DNA of 64,000 bases from contig NZ_LOKW01000029.1 in assembly GCF_002211305.1 (NCBI RefSeq), positions 62,001 through 126,000 of the forward strand, written 5' to 3'. Below the pieces are notes generated by a model. That model was not told the DNA's origin and did no database searches. It saw nothing but the letters and a program-made list of their open reading frames with translations. Position numbers and translations under genes: made by a program. The DNA comes from Rhizobium sp. R634. GTDB lineage: Bacteria > Pseudomonadota > Alphaproteobacteria > Rhizobiales > Rhizobiaceae. Below, one piece after another: positions 1-9,249 of the stretch; the stretch's first letter is position 1; every line of letters begins with the position of its first letter.

Positions 1-1404
1 CGATCCGAAATCGGGCAGGGCGTCGCTCGCATAGCCGACGGCCCCAAGCGAAGCGATGGCGATCCGGCCGTCGCGGATCGACAGCAGCGGCCCGTCCCGC
101 CCCTGCTCGTAGAGATCGGGATGGGCAGCGGCAAAACGCGCCTGCTCCGCCTGCGACGCGCCCTGCATGCCGGCGACATAGTGATGGCCATTACGCTCGA
201 CATGGGAGAGGCCGAGCAGCGAAACCAGCGCCAGATCCTGCTGCACGGCAAGCCCGGCCTGGCAGGTCAGATCTTCGCCAGAGAGAAACAACCCCGGCAC
301 GCCGTCCGTTCTGATGCGGATCGCCTTCATGAGCGAGCGGTAAATGCCTTTGCAGGTTTTCGAGGAGACGCCGGTATAGCCGAGCCGCCGGGCGCGGGCG
401 AAGGCGCCGTCGCCATCATCGCTCTCATCGATCAGGAAAGGCAGCTGCGATGCCAGCGCTCCGAGCGGGGTTTCCATGGTGATCCCGCGCGAGAACGGCT
501 GTTCGACAAAGGCGATGGCCGCACGCAGCCGCGCCAGCCGTGGCATGGCCGCGATCCGCGCCAAGAGGGCGGCAAGCGCGTCGGCGGTGGCGAACTGTTC
601 GTTGCCGTCAACCGTCACCCGGTAGTCCGGCAGACGGTCCAGCAGGGCGGCGATCCGCGACAGCCGGTCGATATCGGCATCGGCCGCGCCCGAAAGCTTG
701 ATCTTGAACCAGCGGTTGCCATAGCGGGCAATCACTGCCTCGAGACTTTCCGGCAGGCCATCGCCGACCGGATCGACGATCTCGTCCTCGGTAATGGGGT
801 CAAGCAGCCCGATCGTATGCCGGGCTGCAATCGAGTCAGCGGGGCGAAGGCCAGCGAGCACCGCTGACGCGGCATCCGGGTCGACATCGCCTGGCAGCAT
901 CGGGCCGCCAACGCCGACGAGATTGCTCCGCACCGCGTCGAAAAAGGAAATACCGGCAAGGCGGCAATAGGCATCGAGTGCTGCGCGGGCGATCAGCGAA
1001 GGACCGAAACCGGCGGCCAGCGGGTTTCCAGGTAGGCGGCGGGCGGTTTCCATCTCGTTCAGGCGGGCAGCGGCAAACAATGTCGCCGGCGCCGACGCTT
1101 CGAGCGATGCGTCGGCAGCGGTGCGGATCGAGCCGCGCAATTGATCGACATTCTGCGCCGGCGTCAGCGCCGGATTCTTGTCGAACCATTTCGGCACCAT
1201 CAATTCGGCGGCCGCACCGACGGCGGTTTTCCCCTCCTCGTCCTCGACACGCACCCTGAGAAAGGCCTGCGGCGCTTTTTCCAGCGTCGCCGCGCCGAAG
1301 CGGAACGGCAGGCGCAGGCTGATCTCGCGCTCGAAGGCATCGATCTCGACAATTCTGATGCGTGGCGCCGTCACGGAACCTCCAATGCTTCTGTCCAAGC
1401 TCAT
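1..1404 (-). CDS. Enolase-superfamily enzyme (mandelate racemase / muconate lactonizing type), 3' end cut by window
   Basis: Acid-sugar dehydratase, epimerase or cycloisomerase that would abstract a proton alpha to a carboxylate, using a divalent metal. The translation has the superfamily order: an N-terminal capping region (about 15-140), then a barrel with the general-base pair in FKIKLSG (near 234/236), metal ligands in VDGNEQ (near 266), AFVEQPF (near 301) and LIDES (near 326), and a lysine in SSKTCKG (near 349). This is the muconate-lactonizing/Ala-Glu epimerase pattern rather than the mandelate racemase His/Asp one. The ATG at 1404 overlaps the upstream dehydrogenase stop (ATGA); a GTG at 1374 preceded by GGAGG is an alternative start. 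The gene runs off the left edge, so its C terminus is missing. It is last in a sugar-catabolic operon, where an acid-sugar substrate is plausible; specificity cannot be read from sequence. Confidence 0.85.
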   Translation of the reverse strand, partial: MSLDRSIGGSVTAPRIRIVEIDAFEREISLRLPFRFGAATLEKAPQAFLRVRVEDEEGKTAVGAAAELMVPKWFDKNPALTPAQNVDQLRGSIRTAADASLEASAPATLFAAARLNEMETARRLPGNPLAAGFGPSLIARAALDAYCRLAGISFFDAVRSNLVGVGGPMLPGDVDPDAASAVLAGLRPADSIAARHTIGLLDPITEDEIVDPVGDGLPESLEAVIARYGNRWFKIKLSGAADADIDRLSRIAALLDRLPDYRVTVDGNEQFATADALAALLARIAAMPRLARLRAAIAFVEQPFSRGITMETPLGALASQLPFLIDESDDGDGAFARARRLGYTGVSSKTCKGIYRSLMKAIRIRTDGVPGLFLSGEDLTCQAGLAVQQDLALVSLLGLSHVERNGHHYVAGMQGASQAEQARFAAAHPDLYEQGRDGPLLSIRDGRIAIASLGAVGYASDALPDFGS

Positions 1405-2417
1405 GCCATCCGCTCCAGCATGGCGCGCGACACTTCGTGTTGGAGCGGCTCCCGGCGCAGCAGCCGACCGATCTCATCGACCATGGCCCGCCCCTGGGCG
1501 AAATGCGCCTCTTCGGTGTGGCCGGCAGCATGCGGTGAGATAGTAACATTGGCAAGCATGGGGTCGCGGAAGGGACTGTCCTGAGGCAGCGGCTCGTTGT
1601 CGAAGACATCGAGAGCCGCATCGATACGGCCGGAGCGGATCTCCGCGAGCAACGCCGCCTCATCGACCAGCTCGGCCCGCGCGGTATTGATGAACAATGC
1701 GCCGGGCCGCAGCAGCGCCAGTTCGCGGGTGCCGATCATGCGGCGCGTTTCCGGCAGAACGGGCGCATGCAGGGAAATCACGTCGCTTTGCGCTAGCGCC
1801 TCGTCCAATCCTGTTCTGGCAACGCTGAGCGCGGCGGCCTCGCTGTCGTCGAGATAGGGATCGACGACCAGGACGCGGCAGCCGAATGGAACGAGCAGGC
1901 GGATGACCGCCCGGCCGACATATCCGGCGCCGACGATGGCGACCGTTCTGGCGCCGAGCAATCTTTGCGGCACGGCGGCGCGGACGTCGAGCCATTCACC
2001 GCCGCTACGCAATCGATGATGCAGAAGGTGGATGCCGCGCATCGCGAGCAGCGCTTCGGCGACGACGAACTCGGCAACCGAGGCGGCAATTTTGGAGGCG
2101 GCATGGCTGACGCGAAGGCCGTCGTCGAACAGACGGGCGGGAACGAGCGTGCGGACGCTGCCGGCCGAATGCGCGACAAGGGCAAGCTGCGGATGGCGCT
2201 GGCGCGCGGCGGCATCGAAGGGCGGCGTGCCCCATCCGGTCAGGCAGGCCGTGGCGCCCTGCAGCAACCGGTCGGCATCGGCGGCATCGATCGTGACGCC
2301 GGCCGGCCAGCGGACGTCGCCGAGGGCGTTCAACTCAGCGGTCGCCGCATCGTCGAGCATCATGCGGCGGGTCTTTTCGGTCAAAAGGACGGCGATGACG
2401 GAAGCTTGTTCACGCAT
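1401..2417 (-). CDS. D-isomer-specific 2-hydroxyacid dehydrogenase (NAD-binding)
   Basis: Cytosolic NAD(P)-dependent oxidoreductase of 338 residues interconverting a 2-hydroxy acid and a 2-oxo acid. A Rossmann motif VGAGYVGRA lies near 162-170, followed by the acidic VVDPY strand end. The family triad is present: Arg247 in NTARAEL, Glu275 in FDNEPLP and His296 in ISPHAAGH. The open frame continues upstream of the chosen ATG, but that extension would run into the preceding isomerase gene and has no family similarity. The ATG at 2417 is 4 nt from that gene's stop. Its place beside an enolase-superfamily enzyme and a sugar isomerase suggests oxidation or reduction of a sugar acid; the substrate is not predictable. 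Confidence 0.9.
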   Translation of the reverse strand: MREQASVIAVLLTEKTRRMMLDDAATAELNALGDVRWPAGVTIDAADADRLLQGATACLTGWGTPPFDAAARQRHPQLALVAHSAGSVRTLVPARLFDDGLRVSHAASKIAASVAEFVVAEALLAMRGIHLLHHRLRSGGEWLDVRAAVPQRLLGARTVAIVGAGYVGRAVIRLLVPFGCRVLVVDPYLDDSEAAALSVARTGLDEALAQSDVISLHAPVLPETRRMIGTRELALLRPGALFINTARAELVDEAALLAEIRSGRIDAALDVFDNEPLPQDSPFRDPMLANVTISPHAAGHTEEAHFAQGRAMVDEIGRLLRREPLQHEVSRAMLERMA

Positions 2418-2421
2418 GCTT

Positions 2422-3255
2422 CTACTCTTTCGCTGCGGCGACGAGGCGCCTGAGATGGGCGAGATCGGCGCGGGCCTTGTCGAGCGCCTGTTCCCGGGGA
2501 AGCCGGTATTGGGAGTGCACCGAGAGCACCCCTGCAAAGCCATTCATCACCAGATGCGGGATGATTTCGTTCCAGGGAACCATGCCCTCATCGAGCCCAT
2601 ACCAATCCGAATGCCAGGCACGGTGGCCCTGTGCCCCATAGACGCCGGGAAACCAGCCGCAATTCTTGACGCCCATGCAGCAGAACCAGGGATCGAGAAG
2701 GTCGAGGGTCAGACGCCAGTCCTCGCTGCCCTCGCGGATGATCTGGTTGGCCGGATCGGGATAGGCACCGATCCTTGAGGGATCGCGGCCGGCCAGCAAT
2801 TGCGCCGCCAGCGCGCCGGAGCTGTGCAGGGTTCCGCCGTGAAGCTGGACGGTCAGCTTGATACCGAAGCGTTCGGCGAGGCGCTCGAAACCGTCAAGGT
2901 CACGCCGAGCCTCATCGGCCTGCGCCTTCCAGCGCCGGGACGGATCATAGCGCCAGAAGCCGAGCCGAACCTGGCCGATGCCGGCCTCGCCGCAGCAACC
3001 GAGAAGCCGCGACGTGGCATCGTCGGGCCGGGTAGCGTCGATGGTCGCCATGGGTGTGCGCAGGCCGACCGCGGCAAAGCGCTTTGCGGCCTTGACGATC
3101 TCTTCCGGCCTGTCGGGGCAAACGGCGTGGCCGTCGCGGATGAGAAGATCGGCGCAGTCGAAGCCCAAACCGACCGCGATCTCCGCCGCCTTCTCCAGCG
3201 GCAGGCCTTCCAGGGTCTTGGTGAAATAGGCGATATCCATGGTGCCTTCGCTCAT
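2422..3255 (-). CDS. Sugar phosphate isomerase/epimerase (AP endonuclease 2-like TIM barrel)
   Basis: About 277 residues of the xylose-isomerase-like TIM-barrel superfamily, whose members isomerise or epimerise sugars and related acids with a divalent metal. The N terminus (DIAYFTKTLEG, then AAEIAVGLGFDCADL) and C terminus (GFAGVLSVHSQYR) are typical of the family. Where many relatives have a metal-binding Glu in strand 5, this protein reads KLTVQLHGGTLH, so the metal site may be altered. The start at 3255 overlaps the GH39 stop as ATGA; a second ATG at 3240, after GAAGG, is an alternative. It is co-transcribed with GH39, IolB-like and Opp-type transporter genes. Confidence 0.82.
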   Translation of the reverse strand: MSEGTMDIAYFTKTLEGLPLEKAAEIAVGLGFDCADLLIRDGHAVCPDRPEEIVKAAKRFAAVGLRTPMATIDATRPDDATSRLLGCCGEAGIGQVRLGFWRYDPSRRWKAQADEARRDLDGFERLAERFGIKLTVQLHGGTLHSSGALAAQLLAGRDPSRIGAYPDPANQIIREGSEDWRLTLDLLDPWFCCMGVKNCGWFPGVYGAQGHRAWHSDWYGLDEGMVPWNEIIPHLVMNGFAGVLSVHSQYRLPREQALDKARADLAHLRRLVAAAKE

Positions 3256-5126
3256 CGACCAGAAATACAAAGCTCGCTCCCGCGGCCGAAGGCATCGCGG
3301 GCGCGCACCGCATATTGCACCCCCTCAGCCGGCGACATGTGCAGGAATGCCGTCGAGATCAGCGGCACCGGACTGACCTTTTCGAAGCTATTGCCGTCGG
3401 TGCTGGCGAGGACATCATAGAAGATGGCGGGGCTCGCATCGCCGGCTGCCCAGAACAGCATGCGCTCCTCGCGGCCGCCGAGACCGAGGTACCGTTCGAC
3501 GGCAAGACCGGTCGGTGTGGCCGGGGCCGCGCCGGTATCGGGAACGACGAGCACCTGCGTCAGCGACGGCAGTGGCACGTCGAGATCGACACTGATTCGG
3601 CCCTCGTCGCATTCGATGACGCTGATCGGGTGCAGCAGGGCGGGCTCCTGGGCGCGGCGCAGTTCGGCAAGCTGCGCTTCACCAGGTTCGGGCGGCGCGC
3701 CGACCGGCTCGAAGGGTCCGCGCGGATTGCTTTCGTCGCGCTGGGCCTCCCAGACCTCCATCGGATTGGTGAATTCCTCGTCGATGCGCAGCTGGCACAG
3801 GGCGTGGCGGCCGGGAGCGAGCCCGCCGATCTCAAGGCGGACGGCGGTCCGGCCCGAACGGTTGATGGCATCGACGCTGTGGATGAGGCTGATCGAAACA
3901 CCGCCGCCCGAAAGCCGTGTCGGCAGGATCGCCAGGCCATCCTGATCGGGCGCGAGCGGCGGCTCGGCCGTCACCTTGCAGACGGTGTCGCCGAGCGTCG
4001 CCAGCAGCTCCATCGCTGTGAGGCCAGGCTTCTTGATGATGTCGAAGGGCGGCGCGCTGTCGATGTCGGTGACCAATTTATCCAGATCGGTCTTGTGCTC
4101 CCACTGCGCCTTGGTGAAATTGCGCGGGCCGAAGTAGGCGAAGATCGTGCGCTGGCTCCAGCCGCCGATAAAAGCGTGGTCATTGCTAAGGAAGGTAAAA
4201 TCAGCTGCTTTCGGGGCCATGATGCGCCGGTCGTGCTGCTCGATGATGCGGGCGATGATGCCGGCATAATAGGCCTTGCCGTGCCAGCTGTGATGATCGC
4301 TCCAGCCGAGCTGAGGATCGCATTCGTCGTTGACGATCGGCAGGCCGGCAAGCCTGGGATGGTGCTCCTTGAGATAGTCGACGACGAGAAGCGTGCGGTC
4401 GACGATGGCATTGGTTTTCGGCGTCAGGTCGTCTTTGCTGCCGTTGACGCCTTTTTCGTGGATCGAGATGTAGTTGAGGCGCGGCGGGCCGTCGCCGCTC
4501 AGGCAGCTCGTGCCGCTGTCGCAATGAGCCATCAGGGCGCGGAAGATCGGCGAGAGCGTGCGGGCGGTGCCGGGTCCGCCCATCGGCAGGCCGGGATCGA
4601 CGGTGTCTAGGCCTGCGACGCAGGCGTCGTAATAATTGGTGTAGCCCTTGATCCCGTAGGTCCACCAGCCGGAGTCGGCCTCATTCGTCGTTTCGAAATA
4701 CCACGTCCGCAACTCGTCCATGCCGTAGCGCGCGCCGTAGCGGTCTGCCGTCGCCGTCACGAGATCCCGCCAGCGCCTGACCTGGTCCATGTCCTCGTAA
4801 TCGGTGAAGAGATCAGACGGGTTGCCCATCAGCTCGAAGAAGGGCTTCAGACGGTGCTCGATCATCACGTCGAGCGCCCGGTCGAGCAGCGACCAGTCGT
4901 AGACGAATCTGCCCTCGCCGCCGGTCGCGCGCAGCAGATTGTAGAGATAATGGACGCGCAGATAGCGGATACCCTCGTTCGGCAGGCCGCCCATATAGGC
5001 GAGCATCTGGCGCATCTCGGGTTCGAGCAGCAGCTCGGCCGGCGAAAAGCCGGTGCCGCGCCAGAACCGGTTGAATGGACGCACTGCTTCACCGGCATCG
5101 ACGCTTATTCGCGTACGTTCACGCAT
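3252..5126 (-). CDS. Glycoside hydrolase family 39-type (beta-xylosidase-like)
   Basis: A 624-residue retaining glycosidase of clan GH-A; family members hydrolyse beta-xylosides or iduronides. The acid/base signature is visible in WYFETTNEAD (Glu149 preceded by Asn148). A candidate nucleophile is Glu268 in IVNDECDP. A barrel of about 500 residues is followed by a C-terminal beta-rich tail ending in VRARDAFGRGSELCISGR, which resembles a fibronectin-III-like domain. No signal peptide is seen, so it probably works in the cytoplasm on imported oligosaccharides, consistent with the Opp-type importer in the same operon. The exact glycoside is unknown. Confidence 0.85.
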   Translation of the reverse strand: MRERTRISVDAGEAVRPFNRFWRGTGFSPAELLLEPEMRQMLAYMGGLPNEGIRYLRVHYLYNLLRATGGEGRFVYDWSLLDRALDVMIEHRLKPFFELMGNPSDLFTDYEDMDQVRRWRDLVTATADRYGARYGMDELRTWYFETTNEADSGWWTYGIKGYTNYYDACVAGLDTVDPGLPMGGPGTARTLSPIFRALMAHCDSGTSCLSGDGPPRLNYISIHEKGVNGSKDDLTPKTNAIVDRTLLVVDYLKEHHPRLAGLPIVNDECDPQLGWSDHHSWHGKAYYAGIIARIIEQHDRRIMAPKAADFTFLSNDHAFIGGWSQRTIFAYFGPRNFTKAQWEHKTDLDKLVTDIDSAPPFDIIKKPGLTAMELLATLGDTVCKVTAEPPLAPDQDGLAILPTRLSGGGVSISLIHSVDAINRSGRTAVRLEIGGLAPGRHALCQLRIDEEFTNPMEVWEAQRDESNPRGPFEPVGAPPEPGEAQLAELRRAQEPALLHPISVIECDEGRISVDLDVPLPSLTQVLVVPDTGAAPATPTGLAVERYLGLGGREERMLFWAAGDASPAIFYDVLASTDGNSFEKVSPVPLISTAFLHMSPAEGVQYAVRARDAFGRGSELCISGR

Positions 5127-5173
5127 GGATCATTCTCCTTCGAAGGAAAGGCTGGCAGCGCAAAAAGGCCGGA

Positions 5174-6007
5174 TTATTTGAACTTGTCGCGCATCGCATC
5201 GATGCCGGGGATGGTCTTGGTCAGGTGCTGATGGGCGGGATCGAAGCGCTGGATCAGCCCGCGCCGGTGCTTGCCGACGAGGATGGTGAAGATATAGCCG
5301 TGATGCCCGGGTGAGGTGACGGTCGGGTGGTAGCCGCGATCGACCAGGACTGTATCGCCGTTGCGGGTCATGAGGATCTTGACCGGACCATTGTCGTCAT
5401 AGGTGATCTGGCTGCCGAAGCCGGTCTCGGGCTGGAAGCGGTAGTGATAGAGTTCCTCGTGCAGGGTCTCGGCGTCGCCGTCTTCCGTATCGTGCTTGTG
5501 GGGAGGATAGCCCGACCAGCAGCCTTCGCCGGCATAGAGCTCGCTCACCAGAAGGTTGCCGCAGCGGCCATTCTGCCGCTGGCCGAGCAGGTGGACGATC
5601 CGCCGCTGGCTGTGGGTGTCGGGCGAGCCGACATTGACCGCGTCCACCTCGTCCGGCGTGACCCGGAACGGGGCGTAGCGCGTGTCGCAGAGGCCGCCGG
5701 CGATGGCGACTTCCGCCGGGCCGCCACGGGCCGATATCCGGACATTGGCGTCGACGGGCGCGTAAACCGAATCCGCATCGCCTCCCCAGATATCGGCTCG
5801 CCGGCCCACAGCTTCGAAGCTGATGTCATCCACTTCGATATCCACCTGCCCCGACAGCACGACGTAGAGGCTTTCGTGCAAGGGCAACCGCCGCGTCTCC
5901 CGGCCGCCGGCCGGAAGCGTGACGAGGTCGAAGTAGATGAGATCGAGCGTCCTGGAGGAGGTATCCACAATGGGACGCTGCTCGGAGCGTGGAATGAATT
6001 CGGGCAT
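5174..6007 (-). CDS. iolB: 5-deoxy-glucuronate isomerase-like protein (IolB/KduI family)
   Basis: A 277-residue double-cupin isomerase. In myo-inositol catabolism IolB converts 5-deoxy-glucuronate to 2-deoxy-5-keto-gluconate; related KduI acts on unsaturated uronate products. Metal ligands are visible in PPHKHDTED (His170, His172) and in the following HEELYHYR segment, as in IolB. The open frame continues far upstream, but that part is a shadow of the ATPase gene. The ATG at 6007 overlaps the ATPase stop by one base (TGATG). No other iol genes are in the window, so this may be a paralogue working on uronates released by the neighbouring glycosidases. Family assignment is firm; the reaction in this context is inference. 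Confidence 0.82.
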   Translation of the reverse strand: MPEFIPRSEQRPIVDTSSRTLDLIYFDLVTLPAGGRETRRLPLHESLYVVLSGQVDIEVDDISFEAVGRRADIWGGDADSVYAPVDANVRISARGGPAEVAIAGGLCDTRYAPFRVTPDEVDAVNVGSPDTHSQRRIVHLLGQRQNGRCGNLLVSELYAGEGCWSGYPPHKHDTEDGDAETLHEELYHYRFQPETGFGSQITYDDNGPVKILMTRNGDTVLVDRGYHPTVTSPGHHGYIFTILVGKHRRGLIQRFDPAHQHLTKTIPGIDAMRDKFK

Positions 6008-7068
6008 CAATTGAACTCCGGAACGGTACGGTCGGCGAAAGGATTGAGCGTCAGCGATTCGGCGTGATGGCAGGCCACGGCATGTCCATCGGTAGTGACG
6101 GTGCGCAGCGCCGGCAGTTCCTGCCTGCAAAGCTCGGTGGCGTAGCGGCAGCGCGGATGAAAGGCGCAGCCGGGAGGCGGATGCGCGGGATCGGCCACCT
6201 CGCCCGCCAGGCGGATGCGTTTGCCGTGACGGCGCAACCTCGGATCGGCGATCGGCACCGCCGAAAGCAGCGCTTCGGTATAGGGATGGAGCGGGCGCGA
6301 GAAGATCTGCTCCGTCGGCGCCTTCTCGACGACCCGGCCGACATACATGACGGCGATATTGTCGGAGATGTGCCGGACGACCGAGAGATCGTGGGCGACG
6401 AAGAGATAAGTCAGGCCGAACCGTTCCTGCAGGTCCTGCAGGAGATTGATGGTTTGCGCCTGCACGCTGACATCGAGCGCCGAAACGGCTTCGTCCGCAA
6501 TCACCAGCCGCGGATTGGACGCCAGCGCCCGGGCAATTCCGATGCGCTGGCGTTCGCCGCCGGAAAAAGCATGCGGGTAGCGTCGCATATATTCGGGCCG
6601 CAGGCCGACACTCTGCATAAGCTCGGCGACGCGATGCTCGAGCTCCCGGCCTTTGGCGATGCCGTTGACACCAAGCACCTCGCCGATGATGTCGATGACG
6701 GGAAGGCGCGGGTTGAGTGAGGATTGCGGATCCTGGAACACGATGCGGAGGTCGCGGTGGATTTCCTTGAGGGCGGGGCCTGAGAGGGCCGCGAGGTCGA
6801 CCGTGCCGCCGCTCCGGTCGCGGTAGCGGATCTCGCCGCTCGTCGGCTGGTAGATGCGCAGCACGGTGCGGGCGAGCGTCGACTTGCCGCAGCCGGATTC
6901 GCCGACGATACCGAGCGTCTCGCCGTCCTCGACGCGAAGCGAGACGCCGTCGACCGCCTTGACATGTCCGACCACCTGCCGGAACGCGCCCTTGCGAATG
7001 GGAAAATGCATCCTGAGATCGTTGAGCTCCAGCAGCGGGCTGCGCGGCGCTTGGGAACCGGCCATCAT
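6007..7068 (-). CDS. Oligopeptide/dipeptide-type ABC transporter ATP-binding protein (OppF-like)
   Basis: Cytoplasmic ATPase of 353 residues driving an Opp/Dpp-family importer. Walker A is GESGCGKST (56-64), the signature is [15 protein letters not shown], and Walker B is [13 protein letters not shown]. The C-terminal extension has the [11 protein letters not shown] cysteine motif typical of OppD/OppF-type subunits. It overlaps the preceding OppD-like gene by 4 nt. Together with the two permeases and the large binding protein it makes a complete importer. Opp-family systems in rhizobia often carry oligosaccharides, which the glycosidase neighbours suggest here. Confidence 0.93.
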   Translation of the reverse strand: MMAGSQAPRSPLLELNDLRMHFPIRKGAFRQVVGHVKAVDGVSLRVEDGETLGIVGESGCGKSTLARTVLRIYQPTSGEIRYRDRSGGTVDLAALSGPALKEIHRDLRIVFQDPQSSLNPRLPVIDIIGEVLGVNGIAKGRELEHRVAELMQSVGLRPEYMRRYPHAFSGGERQRIGIARALASNPRLVIADEAVSALDVSVQAQTINLLQDLQERFGLTYLFVAHDLSVVRHISDNIAVMYVGRVVEKAPTEQIFSRPLHPYTEALLSAVPIADPRLRRHGKRIRLAGEVADPAHPPPGCAFHPRCRYATELCRQELPALRTVTTDGHAVACHHAESLTLNPFADRTVPEFN

Positions 7069-8114
7069 TGTCTCCCCTCGTAAAGCAGGCAGCTGGCGAC
7101 GTGCCCGTCACCGACGACGACGGATCCGGGGTCCTTCCGATCGCAGAGGCCCGCCCTCGCCTCTTTGCATCGGGGATGAAAGCTGCAGCCCTCCGGCCGG
7201 TCGAAACGCGAGGGCACCATGCCCTCGATGGTCGCCAGCCGTTCGCTCGGCTGCCCGTGCATGCGCGGCACCGATTGCAGCAGCGCCTTGGTGTAGGGAT
7301 GAACCGGCGCGTGGAAGATCGTGTCGACGTCGCCCGCCTCCACCACCCGGCCGACATACATGACGACGACCTCGTCGGCGATCTCGGCGACCACGCCGAG
7401 ATCGTGGGTGACGAACAGCACCGAGAGACCGAATTCGGCCTGCAGCGAGGCGAGAAGATCGAGGATATTGGCCTGGGTGGTCACATCGAGTGCCGTGGTC
7501 GGTTCGTCGGCAATCAGCAGTTTCGGGCGACAGGCGAGCGCCAGCGCGATGCAGACGCGCTGGCGCATGCCGCCGGAAAACTGGAAGGCATAGCTTTCCA
7601 TCCGCTCAGCCGGCCTGGGAATGCCGACGAGCGCGAGCGTCTCGATGGCGTGTTCGCGCGCTTCCTTCTTTCCCATCTTGAGATGCAAGCGGATCACCTC
7701 CACCATCTGGTTGCCGATCGTATGGACGGGCGACAGGGCCGCCATCGGCTCCTGGCTGATCAGCCCGATCTGGGCGCCGCGGATCGCCCGCATGTCGCGG
7801 CCGCGCGGATCGAGCGCGGCGAGATCGATGGCGGGTGCTGCCGGATCGGGCCGGTAGCGGATCGCGCCTGAGACGATGCGCCCGCCGCGCGGAACCTGGT
7901 TGAGGATCGAGCGGCCGGTGATGCTCTTGCCCGAGCCGGATTCACCGACGACGCAAACCGTCTTGCCGCGCGGGATGGAAAAGGAAACGCCGTCGACCGC
8001 CCGCACCGTGCCCGCGCCGCCGAAGAAATGCGTCCTCAAGTCGTCGACTTCGATCAGCGGGTCGCGTTCGATGCTCCGGCCGCCGGCGGCGGCGAGATGG
8101 GAGTCAGTATTCAT
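7065..8114 (-). CDS. Oligopeptide/dipeptide-type ABC transporter ATP-binding protein (OppD-like)
   Basis: Second ATPase of the importer, 349 residues. Walker A is GESGSGKS (57-64), the signature [16 protein letters not shown], Walker [13 protein letters not shown], and the C-terminal [10 protein letters not shown] motif marks the Opp/Dpp subfamily. I chose the ATG at 8114, which overlaps the permease gene's end by 11 nt. A longer frame exists but reaches further into that gene. The paired but non-identical D-type and F-type ATPases are the usual arrangement for this family. Confidence 0.92.
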   Translation of the reverse strand: MNTDSHLAAAGGRSIERDPLIEVDDLRTHFFGGAGTVRAVDGVSFSIPRGKTVCVVGESGSGKSITGRSILNQVPRGGRIVSGAIRYRPDPAAPAIDLAALDPRGRDMRAIRGAQIGLISQEPMAALSPVHTIGNQMVEVIRLHLKMGKKEAREHAIETLALVGIPRPAERMESYAFQFSGGMRQRVCIALALACRPKLLIADEPTTALDVTTQANILDLLASLQAEFGLSVLFVTHDLGVVAEIADEVVVMYVGRVVEAGDVDTIFHAPVHPYTKALLQSVPRMHGQPSERLATIEGMVPSRFDRPEGCSFHPRCKEARAGLCDRKDPGSVVVGDGHVASCLLYEGRQ

Positions 8115-9237
8115 AGGGATCTGCAGCATCGCGTAATCCATCACCAAGGAAATTGAGGGCGAGCACCGTGACGATCACCGCGATGCCCGGGAGAAACAGC
8201 CAGGGCGCGCTCGAGACCGCGAGAATGTTCTGCGCCTCCTGCAGCAGCACGCCCCAACTCACCACAGGCGGACGCAGACCGATGCCCAAGAAGGAGAGCG
8301 CGGTTTCGGCGAGGATCATCGTCGGAATGGCGAGCGTCACCGAGGCGATGATGTGGCTCATGAAGGACGGCACCATATGCCGCCAGATGATCCGCATCCG
8401 GGAACAGCCGTCGAGACCGGCGGCGATGACGAAGTCCTCCGTCTTCAGCGACAGGAATCGGCCGCGCACGACACGCGCGAGATCGGTCCAGCCGATCAGC
8501 GACAGGATGACCGTGATCCAGAGATAGACGAGGATCGGATCGGCGCTGATCGGAACGGCGGCCGCAAGGCCCATCCAGAGCGGAATGGTCGGGATCGAGT
8601 TGATGAGTTCGATGCAGCGCTGGATGACATCGTCCACCCAGCCGCCGTAAAGGCCGGAGATGCCGCCGAGGATGATGCCGAGGATCAGGCTGATCGCCAC
8701 ACCGATCAGGCCGACAGACATCGAAACGCGGGTACCGTGCACCGTCCGGCTGAAGACATCGCGGCCCAGCCGGTCGGCGCCGAACAGGTAGAAGGGCTTG
8801 CCCGCCTCGACCGGGCCGATCAGGTGACGGTCGAGATCGAACAGCCCCCAGAGCCGATAGGGTTCGCCCTTGACGAAGAAGCCGACGGGAATGACGACGG
8901 CCGGATCGGGCACATAGGTGCGGCTGAGCGCGATCGGGTCGACCTTCATCGAATATCCGTTGACATAGAGCGGGTGAAATCCACCCGACGCGTCATAGCC
9001 GGCAAATCGCAGCTGCTGGGGCGGCGCATAGGTGTAGCGGGAATCGTAGGTCTGCGACGACACCGGGGCGAGGATCTCGGCGAAGAGGGCGACCATGTAG
9101 ATGAGGAAGATGACGACGCCTGCCGCCAATGCGAGCCGGTGACGGCAGAAGCGCCACCAGATGAGCTTCCACTGTCCTGCCGAAGCGGCGGTATTTCTGA
9201 TCGGTTCAGGTGATAGCGCTATGGCTTGATCGGTCAT
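8104..9237 (-). CDS. ABC transporter permease (DppC/OppC-like)
   Basis: Inner-membrane permease subunit of 377 residues. It has an N-terminal cytoplasmic arm, one early membrane segment (near 38-56), and a long periplasmic loop of about 120 residues before the core. The core carries the OppC motif region [21 protein letters not shown]. The EAA-like coupling loop reads [21 protein letters not shown]. The periplasmic loop is longer than in typical DppC and is shared by some sugar-type Opp relatives. It is 12 nt from the upstream DppB-like gene. Confidence 0.92.
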   Translation of the reverse strand: MTDQAIALSPEPIRNTAASAGQWKLIWWRFCRHRLALAAGVVIFLIYMVALFAEILAPVSSQTYDSRYTYAPPQQLRFAGYDASGGFHPLYVNGYSMKVDPIALSRTYVPDPAVVIPVGFFVKGEPYRLWGLFDLDRHLIGPVEAGKPFYLFGADRLGRDVFSRTVHGTRVSMSVGLIGVAISLILGIILGGISGLYGGWVDDVIQRCIELINSIPTIPLWMGLAAAVPISADPILVYLWITVILSLIGWTDLARVVRGRFLSLKTEDFVIAAGLDGCSRMRIIWRHMVPSFMSHIIASVTLAIPTMILAETALSFLGIGLRPPVVSWGVLLQEAQNILAVSSAPWLFLPGIAVIVTVLALNFLGDGLRDAADPYEY

Positions 9238-9249
9238 ATCTATCGTCCT

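Noticed and set aside
5174-7357. A very long minus-strand open frame of 727 codons suggesting an ABC-IolB fusion
   Set aside because: Only the last 277 codons have family features; the upstream part is a low-complexity shadow of the OppF-like gene in another frame, and an ATG with TGATG overlap is at 6007.
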